From the NCBI GenBank assembly GCA_016874755.1, contig VGTH01000025.1:19456-83455 (forward strand): a stretch of DNA of 64,000 nt, written 5' to 3'. The DNA is from Deltaproteobacteria bacterium (GTDB taxonomy: Bacteria; Desulfobacterota; Binatia; UBA9968). The position numbers were made by a program, and so were the translations under genes. Positions 17,622 to 27,527 of the stretch are shown in pieces. The notes beneath the pieces are model-generated. The model made no database searches. It had not been told where the DNA came from and was given only the letters and a program-made list of their open reading frames with translations. Every line of letters starts with the position of its first letter. Position 1 is the first letter of the stretch.

Positions 17622-18866
17622 ATGGCCATCTCGCTCGATCTTTCATCGTTCTCGGCCGACCAGCAGGTCGATGAGCTCAAGCAGCAGTATCTGCGGCTGC
17701 GCGGCCAAGGCGCCGAGGTGCGCGCCCGTATGGGCGCGCTGCCGGTGCGGCAATATGTGTCGCTGTTGGAGCGCGGCTATCGTGTGGCGCTGGAGCGTGA
17801 CGGAGATCGCCACACGCTGGTGTTGCGGCCGGATGGTTCGACGCCGCGTCTGGGCTTGCGTGGCGCCCACTCGGTCGCTTGCCATTCGGATGGCCGAATT
17901 TACGTCAACACGACTGAAAATCGTGTGGCGGTAATCGATGGCGCGAGCCGCAACGTGCTTCGGCACATCGCAGTGGGCGACGAACCTTCGCATCTCGAAT
18001 TAGCGCACGATGGGTCGCGGCTCTATGTTGCCAATGCCGATTCGAATGATGTGACGATTATCGATACCGAAGACGACCATGTGATTGCGACCGCAGCGAC
18101 GGGAACGCGCCCGTTGCTGCCGTGCGTCGCGCCGGACGGCCAATCGGTTTATTTGCCGAGCGGTCCCGACAGAGCCGTAACGATTCTGAGCGCAGCCGGT
18201 GAATTTAAAGCAACCGTTCCGGTCGGTCTTGCGCCCCACGATGTCGCGGTTGCGCCCAACGGTCGGTGGGCCTATCAACCGAACTCGGCGTCCCACACGG
18301 TGACCGTGATCGATGGCGGCGATTATTCCACTCGGGCGGAAGTCAAAGTCGGGTTGGCGCCAGGACATATCGCTTTTGACCCGGAGAGCCGCTACGCCTA
18401 CGTGGCGAATACCGTCTCGAATGATGTCACCGTCATTGACACGGCGAATCACGAAGTGGTCGCAACGATTCCGGCCGGTGTGGGAGCCCATCTGCCGGCA
18501 CTGAGCCCGGACGGTCGTCATGGCTACGTGGCCAATTTTGCTTCTGACGATCTGACGGTTTGGGATTGTAAAAATCATCAGGTCGTCGCGACTATTCCCG
18601 TCGGCATTTACCCGCATTTCTTTGCGCCGAGTCCGGATGGCAAGTGGATTGTCGTGTCGAACACTGGCGAGGCCAGCGTCGACCTCATTGACGCGGCTAA
18701 ATGCGAAACGCGGGCGCGCTTGCCGGTCGGTGCCGCGCCGGCGCACATCGCGTTCAGCGCTGACGGCGAACTGGCCTTTGTCGGCTGCGAGAGCGCCGAC
18801 CAGGTGGCGGTGATCGATTTACGTCGCCAGGCCGCTGTCGAACTCGTCCGTGCGGGAGTTTGTTGA
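17622..18866 (+). CDS. YVTN-family beta-propeller protein
   Basis: A 414-residue protein with at least seven repeats of about 42 residues, such as [24 protein letters not shown] and [24 protein letters not shown]. These are YVTN-type beta-propeller blades. An N-terminal helical region (residues 1-50) precedes them. No signal peptide is seen if the ATG at 17622 is used; the upstream extension would be translated repeat DNA and is unlikely. The function of such propellers is usually binding or structural. The ClpX-zinc-finger gene follows 52 bases later. Confidence 0.88.
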   Translation: MAISLDLSSFSADQQVDELKQQYLRLRGQGAEVRARMGALPVRQYVSLLERGYRVALERDGDRHTLVLRPDGSTPRLGLRGAHSVACHSDGRIYVNTTENRVAVIDGASRNVLRHIAVGDEPSHLELAHDGSRLYVANADSNDVTIIDTEDDHVIATAATGTRPLLPCVAPDGQSVYLPSGPDRAVTILSAAGEFKATVPVGLAPHDVAVAPNGRWAYQPNSASHTVTVIDGGDYSTRAEVKVGLAPGHIAFDPESRYAYVANTVSNDVTVIDTANHEVVATIPAGVGAHLPALSPDGRHGYVANFASDDLTVWDCKNHQVVATIPVGIYPHFFAPSPDGKWIVVSNTGEASVDLIDAAKCETRARLPVGAAPAHIAFSADGELAFVGCESADQVAVIDLRRQAAVELVRAGVC

Positions 18867-18918
18867 TGTCCGTCGGGAAGGTTTTTCGCACACCAGCTTA
18901 CTGCGGAGAGGAGCAACT

Positions 18919-19452
18919 ATGGCTCGGTCCCACTCTGGCTTCGATGCCTGCGCCGACTTGATCTGCGGCCAAAAGTACGGCGCTGCGCTGCGGACGTTTC
19001 AGCAGGCAGTGACGAATTTTCTCGAATCGAAAAGCCCGCCGCGCCGCAATGAGATCGCGCGCCAGCTTTTTCAAATCGGCACGGCACTCGATGAAACCTT
19101 GAAGAAAGCCTACGGCGACAAATGGGAAGCCGTGGTGCCGCGGGTCAAAGACGATACGCAAATGGCGGTGTGTTCGTTTTGCAGCAAGACACAGAACGAA
19201 GTGCGCAAGTTGATCGCCGGTCCGTCGGTGCACATTTGCGATGAGTGCGTCGATCTTTGCGACCAGATATTGGTCAAAGAAAACCTCAAGGAAAACGACC
19301 CACCGGCCGCGTCCACTGAGGAGCGCTTGTGCGGTATCTGCATGGAAGAGCGCGAGAGCGATGAGCTGGTATTTTTGCCGCACGCCGCGTACATGTGCGT
19401 GGGCTGTTTGGAGGCGGTCCAGGCCGTGCGCGATCGCAACGGCGAATCATAA
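18919..19452 (+). CDS. ClpX-type C4 zinc-finger protein without ATPase domain
   Basis: A 177-residue protein. Residues about 85-125 match the ClpX zinc-binding domain, CSFCxK...VRKLIAGP...ICDECVDLC, with four cysteines. A second Cys pair set (CGIC...CVGC) near the C-terminus may form another zinc site. The first 75 residues are helical and unfamiliar. The AAA+ motor of ClpX is absent, so this is a stand-alone zinc-finger protein, possibly an adaptor. The ATG at 18919 follows GGAGAGGAG. The gene is downstream of the YVTN protein. Confidence 0.88.
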   Translation: MARSHSGFDACADLICGQKYGAALRTFQQAVTNFLESKSPPRRNEIARQLFQIGTALDETLKKAYGDKWEAVVPRVKDDTQMAVCSFCSKTQNEVRKLIAGPSVHICDECVDLCDQILVKENLKENDPPAASTEERLCGICMEERESDELVFLPHAAYMCVGCLEAVQAVRDRNGES

Positions 19453-19466
19453 GCGCCGCGAGCCGG

Positions 19467-19826
19467 CTAGAAGCTCGGGCGCGAGCGCGCGTAGCGCTTG
19501 CCCCAGACCAACCAGCGAAACCGGTAATGGCAAGAGCGGCAGACGAAGGGGTAAACGTAAGCGGCGCTGAGCATTTTTTCCGTTACGCCGATGCGCGGCG
19601 AGCGCGTAACCCGGTTCTTCGCACAACGCGGACAGCTGATGAGCGACTGATGCCAGATGTGAGTCTGCAGCAGATTGTCCGGCAGATTGTCGGTGCCCGC
19701 GCTCGGTCCACCCAATCTGTTATATTGCGGTTCGATTTCCGACGTCCTGTTGGTGTCAAGCGATGAAGTGTGACTGAATCGTTCGGTGAAGACCGCGACG
19801 ACATGCGCCAGTCGGGGAATGTACAT
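19467..19826 (-). CDS. Small zinc-ribbon protein
   Basis: A frame of 119 codons whose last 60 residues look clearly coding: CPRC...CRSC forms a two-knuckle zinc ribbon followed by HYRFRWLVWGK. The third positions are GC-rich, as in neighbouring genes. The first 50 residues are less convincing and no good ribosome site precedes the ATG at 19826, so translation may begin further inside. The gene is convergent with the ClpX-zinc-finger gene. I cannot assign a function. Confidence 0.6.
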   Translation of the reverse strand: MYIPRLAHVVAVFTERFSHTSSLDTNRTSEIEPQYNRLGGPSAGTDNLPDNLLQTHIWHQSLISCPRCAKNRVTRSPRIGVTEKMLSAAYVYPFVCRSCHYRFRWLVWGKRYARSRPSF

Positions 19827-20060
19827 GGGGAACCTTCGTGATTTCTTTGTGCTTTAAAGATGGCAAACGCTGTGCCAGCGCGGCCGTGTGCTGGATGTTC
19901 CGACAATTCTGATAGTTGAGACGTATGGGTAAGCAAACCCGTACACGCGGTGCAGTCATTTCCCTGCATCTCGTCTCGTGTATAACAACAATTTGGCTAC
20001 ACTTTGTGATTTAGATAAGCTCGCATGTCGCAGTTTGTCGCGACTTGTGCTGCGCTTCAT

Positions 20061-21227
20061 TTAGACGTTGTAGAGCCTCGCGGCATTGTCGCGGTTGAGT
20101 TTGCGTTTGATGTTAGGCGCGATCCCCTCACAGTTCTCGTCGACGGTTTCCTTGGAATACGGCCAAGTCGTTACCCCATGCGGATAGTCGCTCGCCCACA
20201 GAAAGTTATCTCCGCCGTAGACTGAAGTCGTTAGCACGCCGGCGCGATCGTCTTGGTAGGTGAAATAAATATTGGTCTTGAAATATTCGCTGGGCGGCAG
20301 TTTGTTAATGTTTTTTTCCGCGTCGAAGGTGCTCTCGCGGCCGAACCAGTAGTCGACTTGCTGGACGAGATTGGCGACCCAGCCGACGTCGAACTCGGCG
20401 CAGACGAGTTTGAGCTTGGGATGGCGGTCGAGATTGCCGGACAAGATCATGTTGCCGATAAATTGCTGCGCCGGGGTCTGTTTGCGGGCAAAGCCGATGG
20501 GCTCTTTGATCGGATCCTCTTCGCGCGGTCCTTCGTAATGGGTGCGCGCGACCCCCTGCATCACGCTGGTATGAACGTTGACGACCATGCCGGTTTCTTC
20601 CAGCGCCTGCCACATGGGCTCGTACTTGGGTTCGTAGTAGCCGCTGTCTTTGATGCGCGTGGGGATTTGCACACCGCGAAAACCGAGCTTGGCGTAGTGA
20701 TGGATATCCGCGACGGTGTGCTTCATGTCAAGAATCGGAATGAGCGCCAGGCCGATCAGCCGCTTAGGACTGTAGCTGCAGAACTCGTGCAGCCAGGCAT
20801 TGTATGATTGAAAAATCGCTCGCTGAAATGGCTCGTCGACGATGCTGTAAAGCTGGCGCACGGCGCTGGAAAAAAGCACTTCCGCCTCGACCCCGTCCGT
20901 GTCTTGGTCCTTTAGCCGCGCGCTCGGTTCCCAGCCGCCGGGGTAATCTTCGTAGCGAAATTTCTCGTTGAAGCTGATCGTCGCGAAATGTTTTTCTTGC
21001 TCGACGGCCGAGATGCCGCGGTTCTTGCCCACGGCGAGGCCTTTGGAATAGTGCGACAGCCCCACCGGCGGCAGGTCGCCGGTGACGAGCCAAATTCCCT
21101 TTGGCTTGCCCGGCGGGTCCTTGACGACTTTGGGGGCGCGCTCGCCGTACTCTTTCTGCACGCGCTCCCAGGCAGCGGGCGGCTCGTTGACGTGGCTGTC
21201 GGCGGAGATCAATTTGAAATCGGGCAT
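20061..21227 (-). CDS. ACMSD-type metal-dependent amidohydrolase
   Basis: A 388-residue amidohydrolase-2 protein. It opens with ISADSHVNEP, where the usual DxHxH has become DSHVNE, so the second metal His is replaced. A middle His appears in VVNVHTS, and the ending ASDYPHGVTTWP provides the late Asp. Branches with D-x-H variants are common among decarboxylases of this group. GAGGA precedes the ATG. It stands alone, divergent from the ABC binding-protein gene. About 230 bases downstream hold nothing I can identify. Confidence 0.87.
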   Translation of the reverse strand: MPDFKLISADSHVNEPPAAWERVQKEYGERAPKVVKDPPGKPKGIWLVTGDLPPVGLSHYSKGLAVGKNRGISAVEQEKHFATISFNEKFRYEDYPGGWEPSARLKDQDTDGVEAEVLFSSAVRQLYSIVDEPFQRAIFQSYNAWLHEFCSYSPKRLIGLALIPILDMKHTVADIHHYAKLGFRGVQIPTRIKDSGYYEPKYEPMWQALEETGMVVNVHTSVMQGVARTHYEGPREEDPIKEPIGFARKQTPAQQFIGNMILSGNLDRHPKLKLVCAEFDVGWVANLVQQVDYWFGRESTFDAEKNINKLPPSEYFKTNIYFTYQDDRAGVLTTSVYGGDNFLWASDYPHGVTTWPYSKETVDENCEGIAPNIKRKLNRDNAARLYNV

Positions 21228-21404
21228 GGCGTTTCCTCAACGTGCTTGATGGCAGCGACGATAAGAGAGGTCGCGCGGTTTTGTCAAGGCGAAGGGTGGC
21301 AAAGCGGAAACGCGGAAAGCGGAAAACGGAAAGTCCGACTCAAAGCTCCAGCTAGTCGTTGACAACGGGCCATCGACGGCTATGCTCGGGCATTGGAGAA
21401 AGCC

Positions 21405-22427
21405 ATGACACGAAAGATGCTTTCGTTGAGTTTCCTTTACTTGTTGATCTGTGTCGCGCTGGGTCAAGCAGCGACCCCGGATCGCGACAAGGTGATCGAA
21501 GGTGCGAAGCGCGAAGGCCGCTTGGTTTTATACACCGGCATGGAGACCGATGAGGCCACGGTCTTCACCAAAGAGTTCACCCGGAAATATCCATTCGTCA
21601 AGACCGAGATCTTTCGCTCCAGCGGCGAAAGAGTTCAACAGCGCTTTCTCGTCGAATATCGCGCCAACCAACATGCGGCCGATGTCTTTCAAACCAGCAT
21701 CGTGCAGGTGTACCAACTCAAGAACGCCGGCACCTTGGCACGCTATGTATCAGAAGAAGCGGCAGTGCTTGGCGAAGGCTTCAAAGATCCGCAGGGCCAT
21801 TGGAGCGCTTTTTACCAGATTCCCTATGTCATCGGTTACAACACCAAGATGGTGGCGGCCAAAGATGTGCCGGCGAGTTACGAAGATTTGCTGCATCCGC
21901 GGTGGAAAGGTTTGATCAGCCTGGAGACCGAAGAGTACCAATGGTTCTATCACACGCTGCAACTCATGGGGCGCGACAAGGGGCTCGATTCCATGCGCAA
22001 GTTTGCCGCGCAGAATCTGCAAATGCGCAAAGGGCACACGCTGCTAGCGCAGCTGGTGGCGGCTGGAGAGTCGGCGATTGCTACGGTGGTCTATTCGAAC
22101 CGAGTCGAGCGCATGAAAGCCACCGGCGCGCCCATCGAGTGGGTGCGCTTCAAAGGGCCGACGATCACGGCCATCAATGCTATTTCCATTCCTGATAAAG
22201 CACCGCATCCGAACACTGCGCGGCTCTTTGTCGACTTCACGCTCTCGAAGGAAGGCCAGAATATTTTGCGCAGCCACCGGCGCGTGCCGGCGCGGCCGGA
22301 TGTGCTGCCCGATCCGCCGAGTTTGACCAGGGGGTTGAACCTCTATCCGGCGCGGCCCGAAGGCATGATCGAGAATTACAACGACACGGTGGCGCGCTTT
22401 GATGAGATCTTTAACAAAGGTAAGTGA
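21405..22427 (+). CDS. ABC-type extracellular solute-binding protein (iron(III)-like)
   Basis: A 340-residue protein with a signal peptide (ends GQAAT). The mature part resembles the Fe3+/polyamine-type binding proteins (SBP family 1/6): AKREGRLVLYTGMET, FTRKYPFVKTEIFRSSGERV, and YNTKMV. In this genome context such receptors may bind non-iron ligands. GGAGAAAG precedes the ATG at 21405; an in-frame TTG at 21393 is less likely. No ABC permease or ATPase genes follow, only a DsbA-like gene three bases after the stop. Confidence 0.86.
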   Translation: MTRKMLSLSFLYLLICVALGQAATPDRDKVIEGAKREGRLVLYTGMETDEATVFTKEFTRKYPFVKTEIFRSSGERVQQRFLVEYRANQHAADVFQTSIVQVYQLKNAGTLARYVSEEAAVLGEGFKDPQGHWSAFYQIPYVIGYNTKMVAAKDVPASYEDLLHPRWKGLISLETEEYQWFYHTLQLMGRDKGLDSMRKFAAQNLQMRKGHTLLAQLVAAGESAIATVVYSNRVERMKATGAPIEWVRFKGPTITAINAISIPDKAPHPNTARLFVDFTLSKEGQNILRSHRRVPARPDVLPDPPSLTRGLNLYPARPEGMIENYNDTVARFDEIFNKGK

Positions 22428-22430
22428 CCG

Positions 22431-23111
22431 ATGGGACGGCGCGATCGAATGAGCGCAAACGTGGGGCCGTTTGTTTGGGCGATAGCTGTCGTTCTGTTTG
22501 CGGCTTGCTGGAGTAGTGCGACGGCGTTGGCACAGGGTTATCTGGCCAAAGATCTTTTGGCCGGTCTTGGCAAAGATCCCTCGATCGGCGCCGCCGATGC
22601 GCCGGTGACGATCACCGAATTCTCCGATTTTCAGTGCGGCTACTGCAAAAAGTTCTGGGCCGAGACGCTGCCAAAGCTAAAAGAATCTTACATCGAAACC
22701 GGCAAAGCGCGCTTCGTTTACCGCCATTTCGCGATTTTTGGCAAGCCTTCTCAAGCGGCTGCCGAAGCTAGTGTTTGCGCGGGTGAACAGAATAAGTTTT
22801 GGCCCTATCACGACAAGCTCTTCAGCAATCTCGGCAAGGGCTTTGTCGCGGAGAAAAATCTCAAGAAAATAGCCGATGAAATCAAGCTAGAGCCGGCGGA
22901 GTTCGCCAGATGTTTGCAGTCGACCAAAATCAAAGAAAAGGTCGAGCGCGAGACCATGACGGCATCCTATCTTGGCGGGCGCGGCACGCCGATGTTTTTT
23001 GTCAATGAAAAGCTTTTGATCGGCGCCCAGCCGTTCGAAGTCTTTCAGCAGGTTATTGAAGCGGAGTTGAAAGCGGTTGCGCAGCCGAAAAAGAAATCGC
23101 CGGCAAAGTAG
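22431..23111 (+). CDS. DsbA-like thiol:disulfide oxidoreductase
   Basis: A 226-residue exported thioredoxin-fold protein. A hydrophobic segment near residues 12-35 forms a signal peptide ending ALAQG. The redox centre is Cys69-Gly-Tyr-Cys72 in FSDFQCGYCKKF, and the cis-Pro loop is GTPMFFV. This matches the DsbA/DsbC-like group of thioredoxin_4 proteins, which oxidise or isomerise disulfides in the periplasm. The gene begins three bases after the binding-protein stop. A start at the ATG 22449 is also possible. Confidence 0.9.
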   Translation: MGRRDRMSANVGPFVWAIAVVLFAACWSSATALAQGYLAKDLLAGLGKDPSIGAADAPVTITEFSDFQCGYCKKFWAETLPKLKESYIETGKARFVYRHFAIFGKPSQAAAEASVCAGEQNKFWPYHDKLFSNLGKGFVAEKNLKKIADEIKLEPAEFARCLQSTKIKEKVERETMTASYLGGRGTPMFFVNEKLLIGAQPFEVFQQVIEAELKAVAQPKKKSPAK

Positions 23112-23118
23112 CACAGCG

Positions 23119-24075
23119 CTACGCCGGCAACCCCGTGTTCTCGGCCACCCTCAGCATCAAATTCAAGTTCTGAATCGCCACGCCGGCGGCGCCTTTGCCG
23201 AGATTGTCCAGACGCGCCGTCAGGATCACGTGGCCAGAGGAGTGCGGCAGCACGCGCAGGGAAATACGATTGGTGTCGTTGAGCTCCTGCGGGTCGAAGC
23301 TGAATTCGTCAGACTCCGTCGCATCGGTCAGCGGCTCGACGTCAATGAACGTCTCCTTGTCGTAGCGCCCGGCTAAAGTTTCCCACATCGCCTTGCCTGA
23401 GTCTGATTTCGGCAGTGCCGTGGCCGGAATCATGATTTGCACGCGCATACCGCAGCGAAAAGGGCCGACGTTGGGGAGAAACTGCGGCTCAGTGGCGAGG
23501 GTCGTGTAGCGCATGATCTCGGGAATATGTTTGTGGAGCTTGCCGATGCTATAGGGCGCTTCGTGCGGCAGGTGAATGAGCCGGCCTTTGCTGTCTTCCC
23601 ATTTCTCGATCATCGACCGGCCGCCGCCGGAATAGCCTGACAGTGCGTGAATCGATAGCGCTGTGTCCGGCGTGAGAAGCCCGGCATCGACCAGCGGCCG
23701 CGTGAGGAGAATCACCGCGGACGCATAGCAGCCCGGGTTGGCCACCCGCTTGGCTTTGGCAATCTGCTCGCGCTGACCTCTGATCAATTCCGGCAAACCA
23801 TAAACCCAACCCTCGGTGACGCGATGGGCGGTGCTAGCGTCGAGAATCCGCACCGGCGTATCGGCGAGCCACTGCGCCGCCTCCTTGGCTGCGTCGTCCG
23901 GCAAGCAAAGCAAAACGATCGCCGCATCTTGCAGCGCCTTCTGGCGCGCCGCCGCATCTTTGCGCAGCGCTTCGGGCAGCGTGATGACCTCAAGATCGCT
24001 GCGCCCAGCGAGCCATTCGCGAATCCGCAGCGCCGTCGTGCCGGCCTGGCCGTCGATGTAGATTTTCGGTGGCAT
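23119..24075 (-). CDS. argC: N-acetyl-gamma-glutamyl-phosphate reductase
   Basis: A 318-residue protein of the short (type 2) ArgC class, which reduces N-acetylglutamyl-phosphate with NADPH in arginine synthesis. The N-terminal nucleotide loop is IDGQAGTTALRI and the catalytic cysteine is Cys116 in VANPGCYAS. The length near 315 residues and the opening PPKIYIDG are typical of type 2. No other arginine gene is nearby. The ATG at 24075 fits; the upstream extension to 24111 is not needed. Confidence 0.92.
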   Translation of the reverse strand: MPPKIYIDGQAGTTALRIREWLAGRSDLEVITLPEALRKDAAARQKALQDAAIVLLCLPDDAAKEAAQWLADTPVRILDASTAHRVTEGWVYGLPELIRGQREQIAKAKRVANPGCYASAVILLTRPLVDAGLLTPDTALSIHALSGYSGGGRSMIEKWEDSKGRLIHLPHEAPYSIGKLHKHIPEIMRYTTLATEPQFLPNVGPFRCGMRVQIMIPATALPKSDSGKAMWETLAGRYDKETFIDVEPLTDATESDEFSFDPQELNDTNRISLRVLPHSSGHVILTARLDNLGKGAAGVAIQNLNLMLRVAENTGLPA

Positions 24076-24208
24076 GAGCCAAATTCTACGCTGAAATTTC
24101 TTCCTACGCAAAAACCAGCTTGAAATGCTGAGAGCAACTATGCGGACCGGAATGTCCGCGCTTCTTTTCCTTGATTCTCACCCCGCCGAGGGATAGAACC
24201 ACAAAGTC

Positions 24209-25063
24209 ATGACGATCCGGTCTTTTGAGCTTTTGCAGCCGCGCTCGCTGGTTGAGGCGAGTGAGCTTTTGCGCAAGCATGGCGATGACGCGCGGGTGCT
24301 TGGCGGCGGCACGACGCTGGTTATTCTGATGAAGCAGCGCGCGCTGCATTATCCCTATCTGGTCGATTTGCAGACGATCCCCGCGCTCAATCAGATTACT
24401 CGTGAAGCCGATGGCGTGCGCATTGGCGCCATGGCGACGCATCGGATGGTCGAATTGTCGCCGGTGATTCGCGAGTTGTTTCCCATGGTCGCCGAGGCGT
24501 TCAGCAAGATCGGCAATGTGCGCGTGCGCCAGACAGCGTCGGTCGGGGGGAATTTGGCCCACGCCGATTATCGGCTCGATCCGCCGCCGCCGCTGCTCGT
24601 GCTTGGCGCTGAAGCGACCGCACATGGCGCGCGCGGCGCGCGCAAGATTGCGCTTAAAGACTTTTTTCGCGGCATGTACGAGACCGCATTGGAGTCTGGC
24701 GAGATTCTCGCGGATGTCAAAATTCCCAATGCACCGGCGAACAGTAAGACCGCTTATCTGCGCTTTAGCTCGTTGTCGGCGAACGATTGGCCTTGTCTGA
24801 GTGTGGCGGGATTGCTGACGAAGCAAAATGGCCGCGCGGCGGAATTGCGCTTGGCAGTGGGCGGTCTGGCGGCGACGCCGCTGCTGATTTGCGGGCTGGA
24901 ATTCGTCCGCGATCAAAATCTTAGCGCAGACGTGGCGGAAAAGATCGCGGATGTTGTCGACAGCCAAATCTCGCCGTCTTCGGATATTCGCGGCTCGGAA
25001 TGGTACAAGCGAAAAGTTGCGCGAGTGTTTGTCAAGCGCACCCTCGCGGAGTTGAACAGCTAA
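24209..25063 (+). CDS. Molybdenum hydroxylase FAD-binding (medium) subunit, cluster 1
   Basis: A 284-residue FAD subunit of the xanthine dehydrogenase/CO dehydrogenase medium-chain type. The two FAD loops are VLGGGTTLVILM and RQTASVGGNLAHADYRLDPPP. It passes electrons from the 2Fe-2S subunit to an acceptor. The next gene, the Mo subunit, begins 50 bases downstream across a CTTCGACAAGCTCAG repeat. Together with the genes at 25114 and 27528 it makes a complete three-subunit enzyme. Confidence 0.9.
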   Translation: MTIRSFELLQPRSLVEASELLRKHGDDARVLGGGTTLVILMKQRALHYPYLVDLQTIPALNQITREADGVRIGAMATHRMVELSPVIRELFPMVAEAFSKIGNVRVRQTASVGGNLAHADYRLDPPPPLLVLGAEATAHGARGARKIALKDFFRGMYETALESGEILADVKIPNAPANSKTAYLRFSSLSANDWPCLSVAGLLTKQNGRAAELRLAVGGLAATPLLICGLEFVRDQNLSADVAEKIADVVDSQISPSSDIRGSEWYKRKVARVFVKRTLAELNS

Positions 25064-25075
25064 GAGTGGAACATG

Positions 25076-25097
25076 CTTCGACAAGCTCAGCATGATC
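25076..25097. repeat. Dispersed CTTCGACAAGCTCAG repeat
   Basis: The stretch between the FAD and Mo subunit genes holds CTTCGACAAGCTCAGCATGATC. Its reverse complement is nearly repeated at about 40252-40273. Such words recur in many bacterial genomes as a dispersed intergenic element. Confidence 0.6.
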
Positions 25098-25113
25098 ACA
25101 TGAGAGAAGCGGC

Positions 25114-27429
25114 ATGGCAAATCTGAACGTTGTCGGACAGTCCGTCTATCGCAAAGACGGCAATCCCAAAGTGCGCGGCCGCGCTTTGCACGTTGGCAAC
25201 ATCGAGATGCCGGGCATGCTGCACGTCGCCGTACTGCGCAGTCCCTATGCGCATGCGCGCATCACGCGCATCGATAAAGCCAAAGGGGAAGCGCTGCCTG
25301 GCGTCGCAGTGGTGCTGACCGGTGCTGAGATCGCCAAGATGCCGGGCATCGATCCGCATTTTGGGCCGGCGTTTCGCGATCAGCCGATTCTCTGTGTCGA
25401 GAAGGCCTGCTATGCCGGTGACCCGGTGGTTGCCGTGGCCGCCGTCGATCAGCGCACGGCGGAAGACGCATTGCAGTTGGTCGAAGTCGACTATGAAGCA
25501 TTACCGGCAGCGCACGATGTCCTCGACGCGGTGAAACCCGGTTCACCGCTGGTGCATGAACAGCACCGGCCGGCCAAGGCCTTTGCCGATCTCGCCCATG
25601 TAAAGGCGGGGCAGGCGTCGAACATCTGCTATCAATTCAAACTCCGACTCGGCGATGTCGACAAAGCCTTCGCTGAAGCCGATCGGGTTTTTGAAGACAC
25701 GTTTAGCTCGCCACCGGCGCAGCATGTGCCGATGGAACCGCATGTCACGCTGGCTTACTTCGATGAGCATGAACGGCTGAATATTTGGACCGCGAGCCAA
25801 TCGCCGTCCTACGTGCGCACGGAGATTTCGGCGACCTTTGGCATTCCAATGAACCGCATTCGCGTGCGCGTGCCCTATCTCGGCGGCGGCTACGGCGCCA
25901 AGCTATATGCCAAGCTCGAGCCGCTCTGCACGATCTTGGCGTTGATCACCAAAAAGCCGGTGCGCTATGCGCTGACGCGCGAAGAAGAGTTCTTGACGAT
26001 CACCAAGCATAAGGTGGTCAGCAAAATCAAAACCGCGATCAAGAACGGCGCCATCACCGCGCGCAAATGCGAAGTCTTCTGGGATACCGGCGCCTACGCC
26101 GAGATCGGCCCGCGCATCGGCCACAAGTCCGGCTACACGTCGGCGGGGCCGTACAAAATTCCCAACGTCTGGATCGATTCTTACTGTGTTTATACCAACA
26201 AGGTTCCCGCCGGCGCGTTTCGCGGCTTTGGTGTGCCGCAGGTGATCTGGGCCTACGATTCGCAAACCGATTTGATTGCGCGCGAGCTTGGCGTCGACCC
26301 GGTGGAGTTCCGCTTGAAGCCGGCGCTCGACGAAGGCGAATCCTTCGCCACCGGCACGGCGGTGCGTTCGTTCGGCATCAAACAAGCGATTCGTGAGGCG
26401 GCCAAGGCGATCGATTGGGGTAAGCCGCAATCGCCGCAGAGCGGTACCAAACGGCGCGGTAAGGGCATTGCCGCGGGCGTGAAGGCGGTGCTAACGCCGT
26501 CGATTTCCGGCGCCATCGTGATTCTCAACGCCGATGGCAGCGCCAGCGTTTTGAGCAGCACGGTGGAAATGGGCCAGGGCTCCGAGGCGACCATGAGCCA
26601 AATCGTCGCCGAAGAGTTGGGCATCTCGTTCGAGCAGGTGCACATCGTACAGCCCGACACCGACGTCACGCCCTACGACACCATCACCGCCGGCAGCCGG
26701 TCAACTTATCACATGGGGAACGCCGTGCGCATGGCAGCGGCAAAAGTCAAAGCGCAATTGTGTGAAGTCGTGGCGTCGAAGCTGGAGGTCGCGCCCGACG
26801 ATTTGGTCGCCGGCAAGGGACGCGTCTACGTGCGTGGTTTGGAAGAGCGCGGCATGAGCGTCGGCGAAATTTTTCTCGCCAAGTTCGGCAGCATGGGCAC
26901 GACGCTCGCCGCCGAAGCGGTGTGCCAGCCAACCGCGGCGCACATGGACCCAGAGACCGGCCAGTCGGAGAAATGCACGGAATATTGGTTCCCCTCCGCC
27001 ACTGCGGCGGAAGTCGAAGTCGACACCGAAACCGGCCAGGTGAAAGTTCTCCAGCTCTGGAGCGTCGGCGACACCGGCACCGCGATCAACCCGCGCCACT
27101 GCGAACAGCAGCTGCAAAGCGCGGCGATCATGCACATGGGCCTGTCGATGTTCGAAGAGATGATTTTCGATCAGGGCCAGTTGATCAACGGCTCGCTGCT
27201 CGATTATCAATTTGCCTCGTTCAAAGACATGCCGGAATTCATCAAACCAATCGTCGTGCAGGTGCCGCACGAAGAAGGACCGTTCGGCGCTAAAGGCGCC
27301 GGAGAAACCGGCGCCCTGACGGTTGCGCCGGCGCTGGCGAACGCGATTCACGACGCCGTCGGCGTGCGCGTGCGCGATTTGCCGCTGACGCCGGAGCGCG
27401 TGCTGCGGGCGCTGGCGGAGAAGAAATGA
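25114..27429 (+). CDS. Molybdenum hydroxylase catalytic (large) subunit, cluster 1
   Basis: A 771-residue molybdopterin-binding subunit of the aldehyde oxidase/xanthine dehydrogenase family. Signature blocks include YLGGGYGAKL, PAGAFRGFGVPQ and the C-terminal GAKGAGETG, where the Glu is the usual catalytic base. The AYRCSFR active-site loop of true form I CO dehydrogenase is missing; the equivalent is AFRGFG, so a CO dehydrogenase role is unlikely. It probably hydroxylates a nitrogen heterocycle or an aldehyde. A short repeat region follows before the small subunit. Confidence 0.92.
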   Translation: MANLNVVGQSVYRKDGNPKVRGRALHVGNIEMPGMLHVAVLRSPYAHARITRIDKAKGEALPGVAVVLTGAEIAKMPGIDPHFGPAFRDQPILCVEKACYAGDPVVAVAAVDQRTAEDALQLVEVDYEALPAAHDVLDAVKPGSPLVHEQHRPAKAFADLAHVKAGQASNICYQFKLRLGDVDKAFAEADRVFEDTFSSPPAQHVPMEPHVTLAYFDEHERLNIWTASQSPSYVRTEISATFGIPMNRIRVRVPYLGGGYGAKLYAKLEPLCTILALITKKPVRYALTREEEFLTITKHKVVSKIKTAIKNGAITARKCEVFWDTGAYAEIGPRIGHKSGYTSAGPYKIPNVWIDSYCVYTNKVPAGAFRGFGVPQVIWAYDSQTDLIARELGVDPVEFRLKPALDEGESFATGTAVRSFGIKQAIREAAKAIDWGKPQSPQSGTKRRGKGIAAGVKAVLTPSISGAIVILNADGSASVLSSTVEMGQGSEATMSQIVAEELGISFEQVHIVQPDTDVTPYDTITAGSRSTYHMGNAVRMAAAKVKAQLCEVVASKLEVAPDDLVAGKGRVYVRGLEERGMSVGEIFLAKFGSMGTTLAAEAVCQPTAAHMDPETGQSEKCTEYWFPSATAAEVEVDTETGQVKVLQLWSVGDTGTAINPRHCEQQLQSAAIMHMGLSMFEEMIFDQGQLINGSLLDYQFASFKDMPEFIKPIVVQVPHEEGPFGAKGAGETGALTVAPALANAIHDAVGVRVRDLPLTPERVLRALAEKK

Positions 27430-27527
27430 TCTCGCGCTGAGGCGCAGAGGCCGCAGGGATTTTTGACCGCAAAAAGCGCAAACAAGAGTCCGGAATTGTA
27501 GGTGCGCGCACGATTTAGCGAATTTGT

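Noticed and set aside
19827..20060. Possible tRNA or small RNA in this gene-free interval
   Set aside because: No cloverleaf or T-loop motif could be drawn; nothing beyond AT-richer sequence is seen.
25114..27429. Assignment as aerobic CO dehydrogenase (CoxL)
   Set aside because: The form I active-site loop AYRCSFR is missing; the equivalent is AFRGFG.
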